Positions 17,073-25,630 of a stretch of 64,000 nt of DNA are shown piece by piece. The notes under the pieces are model-generated. The model was not told the origin of the DNA. It did not search any database and saw only the letters and a list, made by a program, of their open reading frames with translations. The stretch comes from Shewanella benthica KT99 (GTDB taxonomy: Bacteria; Pseudomonadota; Gammaproteobacteria; Enterobacterales; Shewanellaceae), in contig NZ_ABIC01000014.1 of NCBI RefSeq assembly GCF_000172075.1, forward strand, positions 1-64,000. The letters are read 5' to 3'. A program made the translations under genes and the position numbers. Numbering within the stretch: the first letter of the stretch is position 1; each line of letters begins with the position of its first letter.

Positions 17073-17390
17073 ATGGAAAAGAGCAATATTTTCGACAAAA
17101 TACCAGCGGATCTGACTCTAGAGTCCTTCGAGCAGATTGGTGGTAATGACAAAATACTTATCGAGAGGATAGTCTCTAAGGCTCATGTGACTCCCGAAGG
17201 CCAGTGGTACGATCAAGACCGTAGCGAATGGGTGATGGTATTAAAGGGGGAAGCCAAGTTGCAATTTGAGCAAGGTGAGCTGGTGCATATGAAGGCGGGT
17301 GATCATGTCGATATTGCCGCCCACTGCAAGCATAGGGTCGCCTGGACCAGTACCGAGACTGAAACTCTATGGCTGACGGTGCATTACTGA
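17073..17390 (+). CDS. Cupin-domain protein
   Basis: 105 residues, a single conserved cupin barrel. Seen motifs are EWVMVLKGEAKLQFEQGE and HMKAGDHVDIAAHCKHRVAW, the two cupin boxes; the His residues expected for metal binding are partly replaced in the first box (WVMVLKG), so activity is uncertain. The ATG at 17073 is chosen since aggag lies seven bases before it; a GTG 15 bases upstream overlaps that ribosome site. It follows norR by 64 bases and precedes a PH-domain gene by 30, suggesting one transcript, but no link to NO is evident. Confidence 0.8.
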   Translation: MEKSNIFDKIPADLTLESFEQIGGNDKILIERIVSKAHVTPEGQWYDQDRSEWVMVLKGEAKLQFEQGELVHMKAGDHVDIAAHCKHRVAWTSTETETLWLTVHY

Positions 17391-17420
17391 TTATAATGAA
17401 TACTTTTTAAGGAGGAAGAA

Positions 17421-17795
17421 ATGGGATTATTAGATTCATTGCTGGGCAACGCTTCGGAAGTTAACCTTGAAGAACTTGCCGACGAGCTAGGTCCAATCTT
17501 GGCTGACAACGAAGAACTGCACTTAGCTTATAAGCTGATCCGTGACATGTTTGTGTTTACCAATAAACGTCTCATCCTTATCGATAAGCAGGGATTGACC
17601 GGCAAGAAGGTCAGCTATCATTCCATCCCCTATAAGGCCATCACGCATTTTGAGGTGGAAACTGCGGGTCGCTTCGATATGGACTCTGAGCTGAAACTGT
17701 GGATCTCGGGTCAAGACCAGCCACTAGTCAAAGAGCTCAAGAAGGGCACCGATGTGATCGGTATTCAGAAGACCATAGCGAACTTCATGTTATAA
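17421..17795 (+). CDS. PH-domain protein (DUF1696/YvbH-like)
   Basis: 124 residues, the family length. The central MFVFTNKRLILIDKQGLTGK and SYHSIPYKAITHFEVETAGR stretches, with the ELKLWISG strand after them, are the conserved bacterial PH fold. Small PH proteins of this type are cytoplasmic with no clear role. A strong aggagg lies before the ATG. Confidence 0.85.
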   Translation: MGLLDSLLGNASEVNLEELADELGPILADNEELHLAYKLIRDMFVFTNKRLILIDKQGLTGKKVSYHSIPYKAITHFEVETAGRFDMDSELKLWISGQDQPLVKELKKGTDVIGIQKTIANFML

Positions 17796-17981
17796 ACTTG
17801 TCGTTATAAATAGCGTTAAGCTTCGAGACTCGAGCTTAACACTGCTTTACCAAGAGGAAGAGCTGACAGAACAAATATCGATAATAATGTCATAAACCAT
17901 GATGCCAACATTGGCGTTTTTCTCATAATTAGGCTTGGCATGTTCGAAGCCATAGGAGGTCACTGTCTTATCCATGAGAGT

Positions 17982-19136
17982 TTAACCTAGGACCTCTTTT
18001 AGTACTCTCTGCCAGTTACCACCCATGATATTATCTCGGTCACTGCCACTAAAACCAGACTTGGCCAAGGCAGAATCTATGCGATCCATACGCTGAATAT
18101 GATTGAGTTCGGGGATCACCACATGCACAGGTTCAATGTCGTAACCCAGTACATTCTTGGCCCGCAAGCTATGCCACCAATCAAGATACTGTTTTACACC
18201 TTCGGAGTTATCGTTATCGAGCTTAAGCAGCTTCTTCTGGCCAATGAGTGGATAGTCATTGGCGATGGCAACGCTATCTATGCCGCCCACATTAGCCACA
18301 TGTTTCAGGTGAGCAATATAGTGCTTTGTGGTGGGTATCTTGTCGTTAGTCAGCCAGAAACTCATCATAAATACCCCAAACAGGCCGCCGGTATCTGCGA
18401 TAGCCTTAATGACCTCATCGGGTGAACAGCGAGCGTGATTGACGATGGCGCGCACGGCGCCGTGACTCTGAACGATTGGGGCGTTAGAGGCTTTGGCCGT
18501 GTCCAATGCCGATTGCGGACTGGAATGACTGACATCGACCAAGATGCGTTTATCGTTAAGCTTGGCGATTAACTGTTTGCCCGCTTGGGTTAGTGGCTTA
18601 TTGAGTCCTTGAACGCCATCATTATCTAAAGCACCGCCGCTAAATTTATTGCCATAGTGATGAGTGAGTTGCAGTGCTCGCAGCCCTTTAGCATAAAACT
18701 CATCGACCTGATTCAGGTTTGAGCCGATACTGTCCTCGACACAATCGGCGCCCTGAATTTGGAAGAATACCGCAGTCTTACCTGTGGCATGTGCTTCTTG
18801 GATATCGGCACTGGTGTTACCTAAGATAAGCTTGTCAGGATTATCATTCACTCGCGTGAGAGCTTCCGAGATGCTCTTCATGCACGCCTAGTAAGTGCGT
18901 TTATAGTTGGTGGTGCCGTCGGGCTGCTTAATGGCCTCAATATCTGAGATATCACACAGGTAAGCATCTATGCCTGAGGATTTCAGATCGTTTAAGTCAT
19001 CGGGCAGAAAACATAAGCCATCCATATAAAGGCGTTTCCCTTGAGTGGCAAGGGCCGAGAAACTGCCAAGTTGGCAAAGTACGCCGCCAGCGGCAATGGC
19101 TTTAATCAGTTGTCGTCGTTTAATCGCTAGTTTCAT
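17982..19136 (-). pseudogene. Membrane-dipeptidase (M19) family gene split by in-frame amber stop
   Basis: The N-terminal part (from ATG 19136, with aggatga in front) has a twin-arginine signal (KRRQLIKAIAAGG) and ends TTNYKRTY at a TAG (18888-18890). The same frame continues at once as ACMKSISEALTRVND and runs to 17982 with VDVSHSSPQSALD, VQSHGAVRAIVNHARC and SVAIANDYPL, all typical of renal-type dipeptidases. Total length (~384 codons) fits the family, so a single base change to TAG explains the break. The usual N-terminal HxD metal motif reads DGLCFLPDD, so even an intact protein would be a divergent member. Readthrough or reinitiation at ATG 18881 is possible. Confidence 0.85.
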
Positions 19137-19357
19137 ATTCATCCTGAGGCACGCTGTGAATGCGTGCATTTATTATTCTTATAACTGTTCATATTAACCC
19201 ATAGCCTAAGACTATTCGAAATCTTGACTTTAACTCGGCCTTAAGTGACTATCGATGCCAAGTTGAAGCGTAAATGCACTAATAATTAACAGGTTTCTGA
19301 CTAATAGTTAATGACCGAACAAGCAATGAATGTATCAAATTAATCAAGGGGAAGGCT

Positions 19358-20284
19358 ATGTTTTATCGCGCGCTTACACTCGCTTTACTGCTCATTTTAC
19401 CTTCGGCAGTACAAGCTGAAAATTACTCCATCGGTACCGGCGGTCAAAGCGGTATCTATTATCCATTCGGTGGTGCGCTAGCCAAGGTGTGGTCTGACAA
19501 GGTCCCAGACGTTAATGTCAAAGCGGAAGTGACCGCGGCATCGGTTGAAAACACCATCAAGGTCGTTCGCGGTGACATGATTGCCGGTATTGCCATGGGC
19601 AATGTCGTTCTCGATGCCTATAACGGCGAAGGCAAGTTCCGCAGTAAAATGCCAGTTAAGACCTTGTTTGCGCTTTATCCAAACCTGGTACATACCTTGG
19701 CATTGGAAAAATCCGGGATTAAATCTTTAGCCGATCTTAAGGGAAAACGTATTTCCTTAGGTGCGCCGGCAAGTGGTACTGCGGTAACGGCAGCCGCCTT
19801 GTTGGCCTCTGTTGGTATCGATGTGAAGCAAGATATCGATGCGGTTTACTTAAACTACGGCGAGACCACCAATGCGTTAGCCAATGGTCAGATTGATGCC
19901 GGCTTCATCGTTGGTGGCCAAGGTGTAGGCGCCGTGACTCAGATTTCGCTGACTCACAAGGTCAATATTATTCCAGTATCGGATGCCGAGAGCGCGGCTT
20001 TCATCGAGAAAAACCCAGCCTATAGCCAGTACACCATACCTGCCGATGTGTACAACAATGTGGGGGCTGTATCTACCTTGAGTGTGTGGAACGTCATCGT
20101 CGTTAGCGCCAAGATGAGTGATGAGATGGCTTACAATCTGACTAAGTCTGCGTTTGAGAACATGGATGATGTGCGTAAGGTGGTGAAAGTTGCCGAAGCG
20201 ACAACGCCTGAAAATGCCCATCGATTGGCTGGAGTCCCCTTGCATCCAGGGGCACAGAAGTATCTGGACTCATTGGTTAAGTAA
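19358..20284 (+). CDS. TAXI-family TRAP transporter solute-binding protein
   Basis: 308 residues with a signal peptide (LALLLILPSAVQA-EN) followed by YSIGTGGQSGIYYPFGGALA, the signature start of TAXI-type periplasmic binding proteins, and LKGKRISLGAPASGTAVTA. These proteins capture small carboxylates (glutamate in one studied case) and hand them to a fused TRAP permease. The permease gene directly downstream is a deletion relic, so this binding protein is an orphan here. A ggggaagg ribosome site precedes the ATG. Confidence 0.9.
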   Translation: MFYRALTLALLLILPSAVQAENYSIGTGGQSGIYYPFGGALAKVWSDKVPDVNVKAEVTAASVENTIKVVRGDMIAGIAMGNVVLDAYNGEGKFRSKMPVKTLFALYPNLVHTLALEKSGIKSLADLKGKRISLGAPASGTAVTAAALLASVGIDVKQDIDAVYLNYGETTNALANGQIDAGFIVGGQGVGAVTQISLTHKVNIIPVSDAESAAFIEKNPAYSQYTIPADVYNNVGAVSTLSVWNVIVVSAKMSDEMAYNLTKSAFENMDDVRKVVKVAEATTPENAHRLAGVPLHPGAQKYLDSLVK

Positions 20285-20432
20285 ACACAATGAAATGAAT
20301 GCAAGGGTAACCTAAGTGGTTGCCTTTGTGTTTTCAGTTTACCCCTTATATTTTCTATTAATGCCTCCTATTGATGTCTCTTTGTTAGACAGGATACGAA
20401 TCACCTCGGCGTTAATAGATTGAGGACATGAT

Positions 20433-21018
20433 ATGACCCAAACTAATAATAGCAAATTAGGTCATGATGAACCTGTACTCGAAGACACTAAAGCTATTCA
20501 TCGCTCAGTGACCCTAGATACATCTCTGCCTTATGAGTCAATGTTCAAGGTATTCGGTTATATCATTCTACCCATCTCGGTGGCCTGCGGCCCACCTCAT
20601 CATCTTCTGGCTGTCCCAGACCTCAAATGTGACGCCACCAATTGCATTAGCCGCCTTTGCCGCGGCCGGTGTGGCTAACGCTAACCCGATGAAATCTTCG
20701 GTGGAGGCCTTTAAGCTCGCTGGTGGCCTGTTTATCATCCCGATCATGATGGCCTATACGGATCTGGTAAGCCCTGAGGCGAGTGCATTGGAGTTTGGTT
20801 TTGCCATTGCCCAGACCGCGGCAATCATAGTGGCTTTAGCGATATCCATCGAAGGATATCTATTGCGGGCACTGTCTAAAATGGAGCGGGTCATCGCGCT
20901 GATGATGGCCCCCTTGATCTTGTTCAATCCCTTCGGCGCCGGATTTGTCGGAATATTAGTGATTATAGGCTTGATAATTGTGCAGTGGAAAACGCGGGAT
21001 CTGCTTGGGGTAAGGTAA
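20433..21018 (+). pseudogene. TRAP transporter fused permease, deletion relic
   Basis: The first ~50 codons (ATG 20433, ending near YESMFKVFGYIILPISV) match the cytoplasmic start of a TAXI-type 4TM/12TM permease. From about 20580 the reading moves to another frame and continues as HLIIFWLSQTSNVTPPIALA and AFAAAGVANANPMKS to DLLGVR at 21018, the last ~145 residues of the same family. The expected protein is about 700 residues, so around 500 codons are gone and the join is out of frame. Not functional. Confidence 0.85.
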
Positions 21019-21035
21019 CTGGCGAGATAATGATG

Positions 21036-21152
21036 TGCCCTAAGATAAGGTGTTCTCGGTCAATCGCGGCATAGCTAAAGGCAGTGAAGCGCTATGGTTT
21101 AGCCTGGAGAATAAGCTATCGGATGCGGTGGATACAGGCCTGCTTAAATAGG
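21036..21152 (+). pseudogene. Unidentified C-terminal fragment
   Basis: The reading KVFSVNRGIAKGSEALWFSL ending DTGLLK-stop near 21150 looks like the end of a real protein (balanced composition, no start codon), but I cannot assign the family. It lies between two recognised relics. Confidence 0.3.
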
Positions 21153-21240
21153 CCTGTGTCTATAGCTTTAGCTTCGACAGCTTTGGCTTAGATAGTATTA
21201 GGCTAGGCCGAAAGCCTTATAAATCTAAAAGGATTCGTTA

Positions 21241-21686
21241 ATGGGAGAGAATATGGCTCGAAGAGTGCTCATCTTTGGTAATTCAGGCTCGGCAATGTCA
21301 CTGAGTTAATCTTCATGAAATTGCCTGTCGACCTCTGTATCGAGAATGCTAAGCAACGTCCCTGGGAGCCACACAAGTACCCTTCAAAGCAGGCCCAAGA
21401 TGTAGTTTATCCATGCTTATCGAATGGATAGCCCAATACGTTCTAAGAGATGACACCTTTTCGAGACTGGCCCATGAAGACTTTTATTCTGCATTTCAGG
21501 GAAAGAAGACCAGTTATATCAGTAATCTAAACTCTATGATAAACAGCCGAGACATGCATTGTTAGTGATGCGATAAAACATGCCGGTGCTGTCTTTTGCT
21601 TGCCAAGCGTTTAGCTAGTTCTGAGGGCATAGTTCAACTAGATCTCGATAGTCTGGTCTGGCAACCCTATTTGTTGACGGATGCCT
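21241..21686 (+). pseudogene. Scrambled relic of a small P-loop kinase/AAA ATPase
   Basis: At 21253 the reading MARRVLIFGNSGSAMSLS-stop resembles the start of adenylate-kinase-like proteins whose motif would be GNSGSGKSTLA; the Walker lysine is lost. At about 21410-21560 SMLIEWIAQYVLRDDTFSRL and HEDFYSAFQGKKT resemble the C-terminal part. At about 21600-21686 LAKRLASSEGIVQLDLDSLV resembles the segment that should directly follow the Walker motif. The pieces are out of order and in different frames, so this is a rearranged or doubly deleted gene. Confidence 0.6.
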
Positions 21687-21700
21687 GAATATGAGTGAGC

Positions 21701-22742
21701 TTATTGTGATGGATGGAGTGCATTGCTGCTGGCTTTACCTTTACACCATTGTCCACAGTTATGCTGTTTTTTGAAAGCACACATAGCATCCCAACGATCA
21801 CTAATACCACTGTATTGGCGGCGAAACTCTTTCGCTGAGGTGACCCAGACCTCGGGTGCAATGCCAAGTTCATTGAGTAATTTAGGTTGGCTTGAGTCAA
21901 CAAACCCTTTCTTATCAAGCCTAATGGCCCTGCCAGTCCAATCAATAAGTTGTAAATAATCACAGAAATGAAATACCTGATTGAGCCGCTGGATGGGCAG
22001 TACCATCGAATTGGGCAAGTGGTTTGAGTGGATCGCTCGAGGTTGATGCTGATTTATCATCATTTGGTTTAGTGTTTTTATCCGAGGTACTTAGCTCGGT
22101 AATGCGCTCCTGAATAGACGTATAATCAGATGCTTGAAGTGTGTTAGCAATCCCAGCTCTGATAGGGTTTAAATCAACATACATCATGCATGCTAGCAGT
22201 GCTTGTTCATCGAGTAAGGCTTGGCTCTTAAAACGACCCTCCCAGAAAGCGCCTTTACACCCATCTTCTCGATTGGCTCGGCGGGCAATGTCTTCATTGA
22301 GGCACCTCAACTCCTCATTAAATCAAGTGCAAGAGATACTAGATAGGCGTTCATGCCACTCAGCCAATAACCCATCGAGGAGTAACCGCTCACCCTCGAT
22401 TAAGGTGTCGCCATTCATGTATTTAGTCGCTACATCATGTCCTTTAGTCACCTTACACCAAAGCTCAATTATCTCGCGATTAGACAACGAATTCGTTCTA
22501 TCAAGGTCCATTTTCAGCACGAGATGATAGTGATTATTCATCACCGCATAGGCACAGACATCGATACAAAAGATAGCAGACAGAGCCTTAATTTTATCGA
22601 CAATCCAGCCGCGTCTATGCTCGAAACTTTTTCCTGTCAGTTTATCCTCACCGCAGAGGAAAGCCCTTCTAACACAACGATTTATTATGTGGTAAAACGG
22701 AGTCGATTCTGGGTCGATTAGTGTACGTCGAGCTGAAGTCAT
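21701..22742 (-). pseudogene. REP-associated tyrosine (Y1) transposase, RAYT, broken
   Basis: The N-terminal part has FYHIINRCVRRAFLCGED and the HUH motif VMNNHYHLVLKMD, typical of IS200-like RAYT proteins that act on REP palindromes. The frame meets TGA at 22323-22325 (after RLSSISCT), resumes in the same frame as [16 protein letters not shown] and [16 protein letters not shown], then shifts frame near 22010 before [20 protein letters not shown]. At least two lesions make it inactive. The final ~100 residues match the RAYT C-terminus. Small palindromic repeats elsewhere in the window could be relics of its activity. Confidence 0.85.
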
Positions 22743-22873
22743 AGTCGCTATTCTGAACAAACTGAGTTGAGGTAACTTAAAGGTTAGTAGAGGATGTTCT
22801 AAAGCACAAAAGATATGGCTGTCCCGTCTTTTGCCGTCTTTTGTCTTTTTCTTTTGCTACCACGATTATTTAT

Positions 22874-23143
22874 CTAATGTTGGTCGTAATGTCCGCCTAT
22901 TGCAAAAATATAGATATATTCATCATCAAACTTATAAAGTAATCTGTCTTTTGGGGAAATGCGTTTAGACCATAATCCAGATAAATTATGCTTTAAGGGC
23001 TCTGGTTTACCTAGCCCACTAGTGGGATCTGAACGCATCATTTCCTTCAATAATTCACACAACGCCTTATGAAGCTTTTTATCTTTTTCTCTGAGTTGTT
23101 CGTAAACAATCCAAGTATTACCTTCAAAGACTAGTGATCTCAT
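22874..23143 (-). CDS. yoeB: YoeB-type mRNA interferase toxin
   Basis: 89 residues, the Txe/YoeB length. Motifs LHKALCELLKEMMRSDPTSG, GKPEPLKHNLSGLWSKRI and DRLLYKFDD, ending GGHYDQH, match the RelE-fold ribosome-dependent RNase; the C-terminal His-Tyr pair is typical of its active site. Its start overlaps the antitoxin's end by 20 bases, the usual translational coupling. It probably cleaves mRNA at the ribosome when free of antitoxin. Confidence 0.92.
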   Translation of the reverse strand: MRSLVFEGNTWIVYEQLREKDKKLHKALCELLKEMMRSDPTSGLGKPEPLKHNLSGLWSKRISPKDRLLYKFDDEYIYIFAIGGHYDQH

Positions 23144-23396
23144 TTAACTGCTCTTTTGTTGGTTTGTAGCCTTTATTATTTTTATGAGTGTTCATAGACT
23201 CGACAATTTGTTTCATTAAATTACTGCTTTGCAACACATGTATGGTTTCTTGTTCTCTTTCCCAATCATCTGCACTCATCACAATAAAGTCATCTCCAGC
23301 GCGTCGGGTAACTTTTATAGGTTCATGTTCACTAACAGTTTGTTCAACGTATGCTTTTAAGTTGTCCCTAAACTGGTTTACGCTTATGCTGTTCAT
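23124..23396 (-). CDS. yefM: Phd/YefM antitoxin
   Basis: About 90 residues. The start MNSISVNQFRDNLKAYVEQ and the block VTRRAGDDFIVMSADDWERE are the conserved Phd/YefM DNA-binding fold; the C-terminal part binds and neutralises YoeB. A start two codons earlier (23402) is equally possible. It lies next to an attC-like site, and toxin-antitoxin pairs are common integron cargo, but this pair is on the opposite strand to the neighbouring cassette gene. Confidence 0.9.
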   Translation of the reverse strand: MNSISVNQFRDNLKAYVEQTVSEHEPIKVTRRAGDDFIVMSADDWEREQETIHVLQSSNLMKQIVESMNTHKNNKGYKPTKEQLNEITSL

Positions 23397-23446
23397 CGTC
23401 ATCTCGCTATTTACGTACGGTGTTGTCGTACATTGTAGTGTAAAAA

Positions 23447-23545
23447 ATATAACAAGTCACTTAAAAGGACAAATAACAGTTGGTTTTTGCTCCTTCGTCG
23501 CTAATTTTAACCAACTATTTTTCGCCTGTTATTTGGGCGTTGACA
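23447..23545 (+). repeat. Integron attC-like site 1
   Basis: The stretch atataacaagtcac... to cgcctgttatttgggcgttg folds on itself: caaataacag pairs with ctgttatttg, and inside this gttggtt pairs with aaccaac. Length (~100), the AAC at the 5' end and GGGCGTT at the 3' end are as in attC recombination sites of marine bacterial integrons. The last bases (GTTGACA) fit the consensus GTTRRRY imperfectly. Confidence 0.55.
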
Positions 23546-23608
23546 GGGTCCGGAGATGTAAATCGAAAACATTATTTAAAGCGTTATGTGCCAAGGATTG
23601 GTTCAGGT

Positions 23609-23930
23609 TTGCGTAAATATCATCTAATTTTCTTAGTTATCATTTCTTTGTTTGGATGCGAACAAAAATCAGAAATCACGTCGAAGCAGGTGAAAGCTGA
23701 AATTGTTCAGGCATTACAAGTAGGAGATGATGCCAAAGCTATCGAAAGCTATCGAAAGCTACCTTAACTCCAAAAATATCCTTTTTACTTATGATAAATA
23801 TGCGAATAGGTATCAGGGGATAATTCGAGATCAAGACTCAGATTTTCATGCGATTACTATTTATATAGTATTGGATAATCAGAAGAAATATGTCAAAGTC
23901 GAAGTTAATGATAGTTACACTAGTCTGTAA
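23609..23930 (+). pseudogene. Integron-cassette lipoprotein gene broken by a 10-base duplication
   Basis: Reading from TTG 23609, RKYHLIFLVIISLFGC is a lipoprotein signal with a lipobox, followed by EQKSEITSKQVKAEIVQAL. At 23737-23756 the unit agctatcgaa is present twice; taking one copy out restores one frame: DDAKAIESYLNSKNILFTYD and on to KVEVNDSYTSL-stop. The gene thus encoded a ~103-residue lipoprotein of unknown function and is frameshifted by slippage. It lies between a GTTATGTGC half-site (23583) and its complement GCACATAAC (23932). Confidence 0.75.
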
Positions 23931-23931
23931 A

Positions 23932-23966
23932 GCACATAACAAACGACTATGGCGTCAATCACTAAT
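23932..23966 (+). repeat. Integron attC-like site 2, truncated
   Basis: Starts gcacataacaaacgac, the perfect complement of the cassette's first bases (gttatgtgc at 23583), as expected for R'' and R' of one cassette. The 3' part is missing and is replaced by an IS110-type transposase end. Confidence 0.5.
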
Positions 23967-24110
23967 TTAAGCTTTTGGCGTTTCCCACAAAACACCATCT
24001 CTCAATATTGAGTTGAGTGTCACCACCATCTTTCTCACACTGGCAATTATTGCCACTTTTGAGATTTCCCCGTCGCAACTATTCGCTGATAAGTCTTTTT
24101 AAAGCTGGGG
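23967..24110 (-). pseudogene. IS110/IS1111-type transposase, C-terminal remnant
   Basis: On the minus strand VAIIASVRKMVVTLNSILRD then GVLWETPKA-stop (23967) matches the end of IS110-family transposases (pattern 'KVALIA-RKLL-ILNAM-RDG'). Just upstream ALKRLISE fits the preceding helix but in another frame, and a run of ten G/C pairs (about 24111) marks further damage. Members of the IS1111 branch are known to target attC sites, which fits its position. Confidence 0.55.
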
Positions 24111-24217
24111 GGGGGGCAGACATCATTGCAACTTGCTCTAACAGAAAGGTAAAATCGTTCTTACTTGATGCCTGCGCCTTGTATTTTCCTCATCCCGCTC
24201 GAAGCGTCCGTAACTTG

Positions 24218-24720
24218 TTACAAAGCACATAGTTTTTCGGCGGCTTGCTGTAATGCCTTATCCTCTTTGGCAAAGCATAAGCGAATGGCTCTATCACCGG
24301 GGGCAGTTTGGTAAAACACGCTCAGTGGGATTGTAGCTACGCCAACCTCCGGCCAGTTCAATGGCGGGTTTATAGGAATCATAGGCCGGATCGAAGATTA
24401 TTATTTCGTCTCCTGGGTGGGTGATGGTCTGTATTGTGACAAACAATGCTTCGGTCGCTCCCGAAGTCACCGTTATCGTATCGTTTGGGTTTACATCTAT
24501 GCCGTATTGGCGCCCGATGAGGGAGGCAATTTGAGTCTGTAGTGGTGCAAGTCCAGAGGAGGGAGCGTACTGATTAAAACCTTGATTGCAGTATTTGGCC
24601 AGGCCTTGCTTTAATCGTTTAGGGGCATCAAACTCTGGGAAGCCTTGAGAGAGGTTAATGGCATTGTATTGGTTTGCCAGCCCCCATGTGTCAGGAAGTG
24701 ATACTCTTCGAACGAGAGGC
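24218..24720 (-). pseudogene. ybdL: Methionine aminotransferase YbdL type, internal and 5' deletions
   Basis: The main readable part, LANQYNAINLSQGFPEFDAP through VNPNDTITVTSGATEALFV and IIIFDPAYDSYKPAIELAGG, is the N-terminal half of a class I PLP aminotransferase close to YbdL. Directly after this, in another frame, GVATIPLSVFYQTAPGDRAI and RLCFAKEDKALQQAAEKLCA-L-stop (24218) form the last ~45 residues. The middle ~200 codons, including the PLP lysine, are missing. The 5' end is also lost and runs into an interspersed repeat at about 24695. Confidence 0.85.
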
Positions 24721-24950
24721 TGGGTGAATATGGCAAGCCATAAGCTCATGAACGAGAAACATGGAAGCTGAACTGGCATTTGTATATGGACATATTTTGC
24801 CGAACTGGCCGTTAAACATGGACGTTGTTGGAAACCGCAGAGCCCACAGGACCAAAAATGTTCCCTACATTTTTTGGCATTCCCGCCATCCATGGCAGTC
24901 AGATGTGCTTGCGGCGAGTCGCAGAAGTGTTTGCACTTAAGGTCGTTCAT
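24695..24950 (-). repeat. Interspersed repeat, copy A (reverse orientation)
   Basis: On the minus strand this segment encodes, by chance or origin, GGNAKKCREHFWSCGLCG and QPLVRRVSLPDT. The copy at 62150-62380 gives GGNAKKCREHFWPCELCD and QPLVRRVSLRDT. Shared DNA words include gggaatgccaaaaaatgtag and cagcctctcgttcg. It is inserted in the damaged 5' end of the aminotransferase gene. Confidence 0.8.
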
Positions 24951-25101
24951 TCACATCCATGTGATCACGACATTGGTGCATCTTGCACGGCACCGCCGCA
25001 GGCTATTGATTAGATTGAAGCCTAAATACCTAAATAACTCAACAAAATGCCAATAAAGCCAACTTAAGAAGATATTTGAAACTTGTTATCCAACAAGTCA
25101 G

Positions 25102-25539
25102 TCAGACTGATGTTTTAATTGCCTTAGCCAAGGCAAACAAACCATTGGTGCGTGAGGGGCTGAGCTGTCCGGTTAAGCCTAATCGGTCGAAGTAGGCCTC
25201 TATATCGAACGCTGCTATCTCGTCTGCGCTCTTGCCGTGACAGGCGGTCAGCAATAACGCGACCAGGCCTTTGACTATGCGGGCGTCGCTGTCGGCGAGA
25301 AAATAGTGCTTGCCGTCTATTTCACTATGATAGAGCCAGGCATTACTCTCGCAGCCCCTGACCAGGGCCTGCTCCACACGAAACTCATCTTCGAGTTTAG
25401 GTAAGGTCTTGCCTAGGAGCATTATCTGACGATAGCGCTCCTGCCAGTTGTTGGCATTGTCGAATCTAGGCAATATCTCACCGCTATCGAACTTAAGGGC
25501 TAAAAATGTCTCTGTGGCGGGCTGTATGGCTGAGCTCAT
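25102..25539 (-). CDS. csdE: SufE/CsdE-type sulfur acceptor
   Basis: 145 residues, family length. The acceptor cysteine region reads RGCESNAWLYHSEIDGKHYF, and ADSDARIVKGLVALLLTACH follows, both conserved SufE/CsdE blocks. It takes sulfur from a cysteine desulfurase and raises its activity. The gene lies 90 bases downstream of such an enzyme on the same strand. SufE versus CsdE cannot be settled by eye; no sufBCD genes are in the window, which favours the Csd assignment. Confidence 0.85.
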   Translation of the reverse strand: MSSAIQPATETFLALKFDSGEILPRFDNANNWQERYRQIMLLGKTLPKLEDEFRVEQALVRGCESNAWLYHSEIDGKHYFLADSDARIVKGLVALLLTACHGKSADEIAAFDIEAYFDRLGLTGQLSPSRTNGLFALAKAIKTSV

Positions 25540-25587
25540 AAAATTGACCTGAATTAGTGACCTTGAATGATGTTTAAATAACTTGCT

Positions 25588-25622
<35 letters not shown>

Positions 25623-25630
25623 TTATATCG

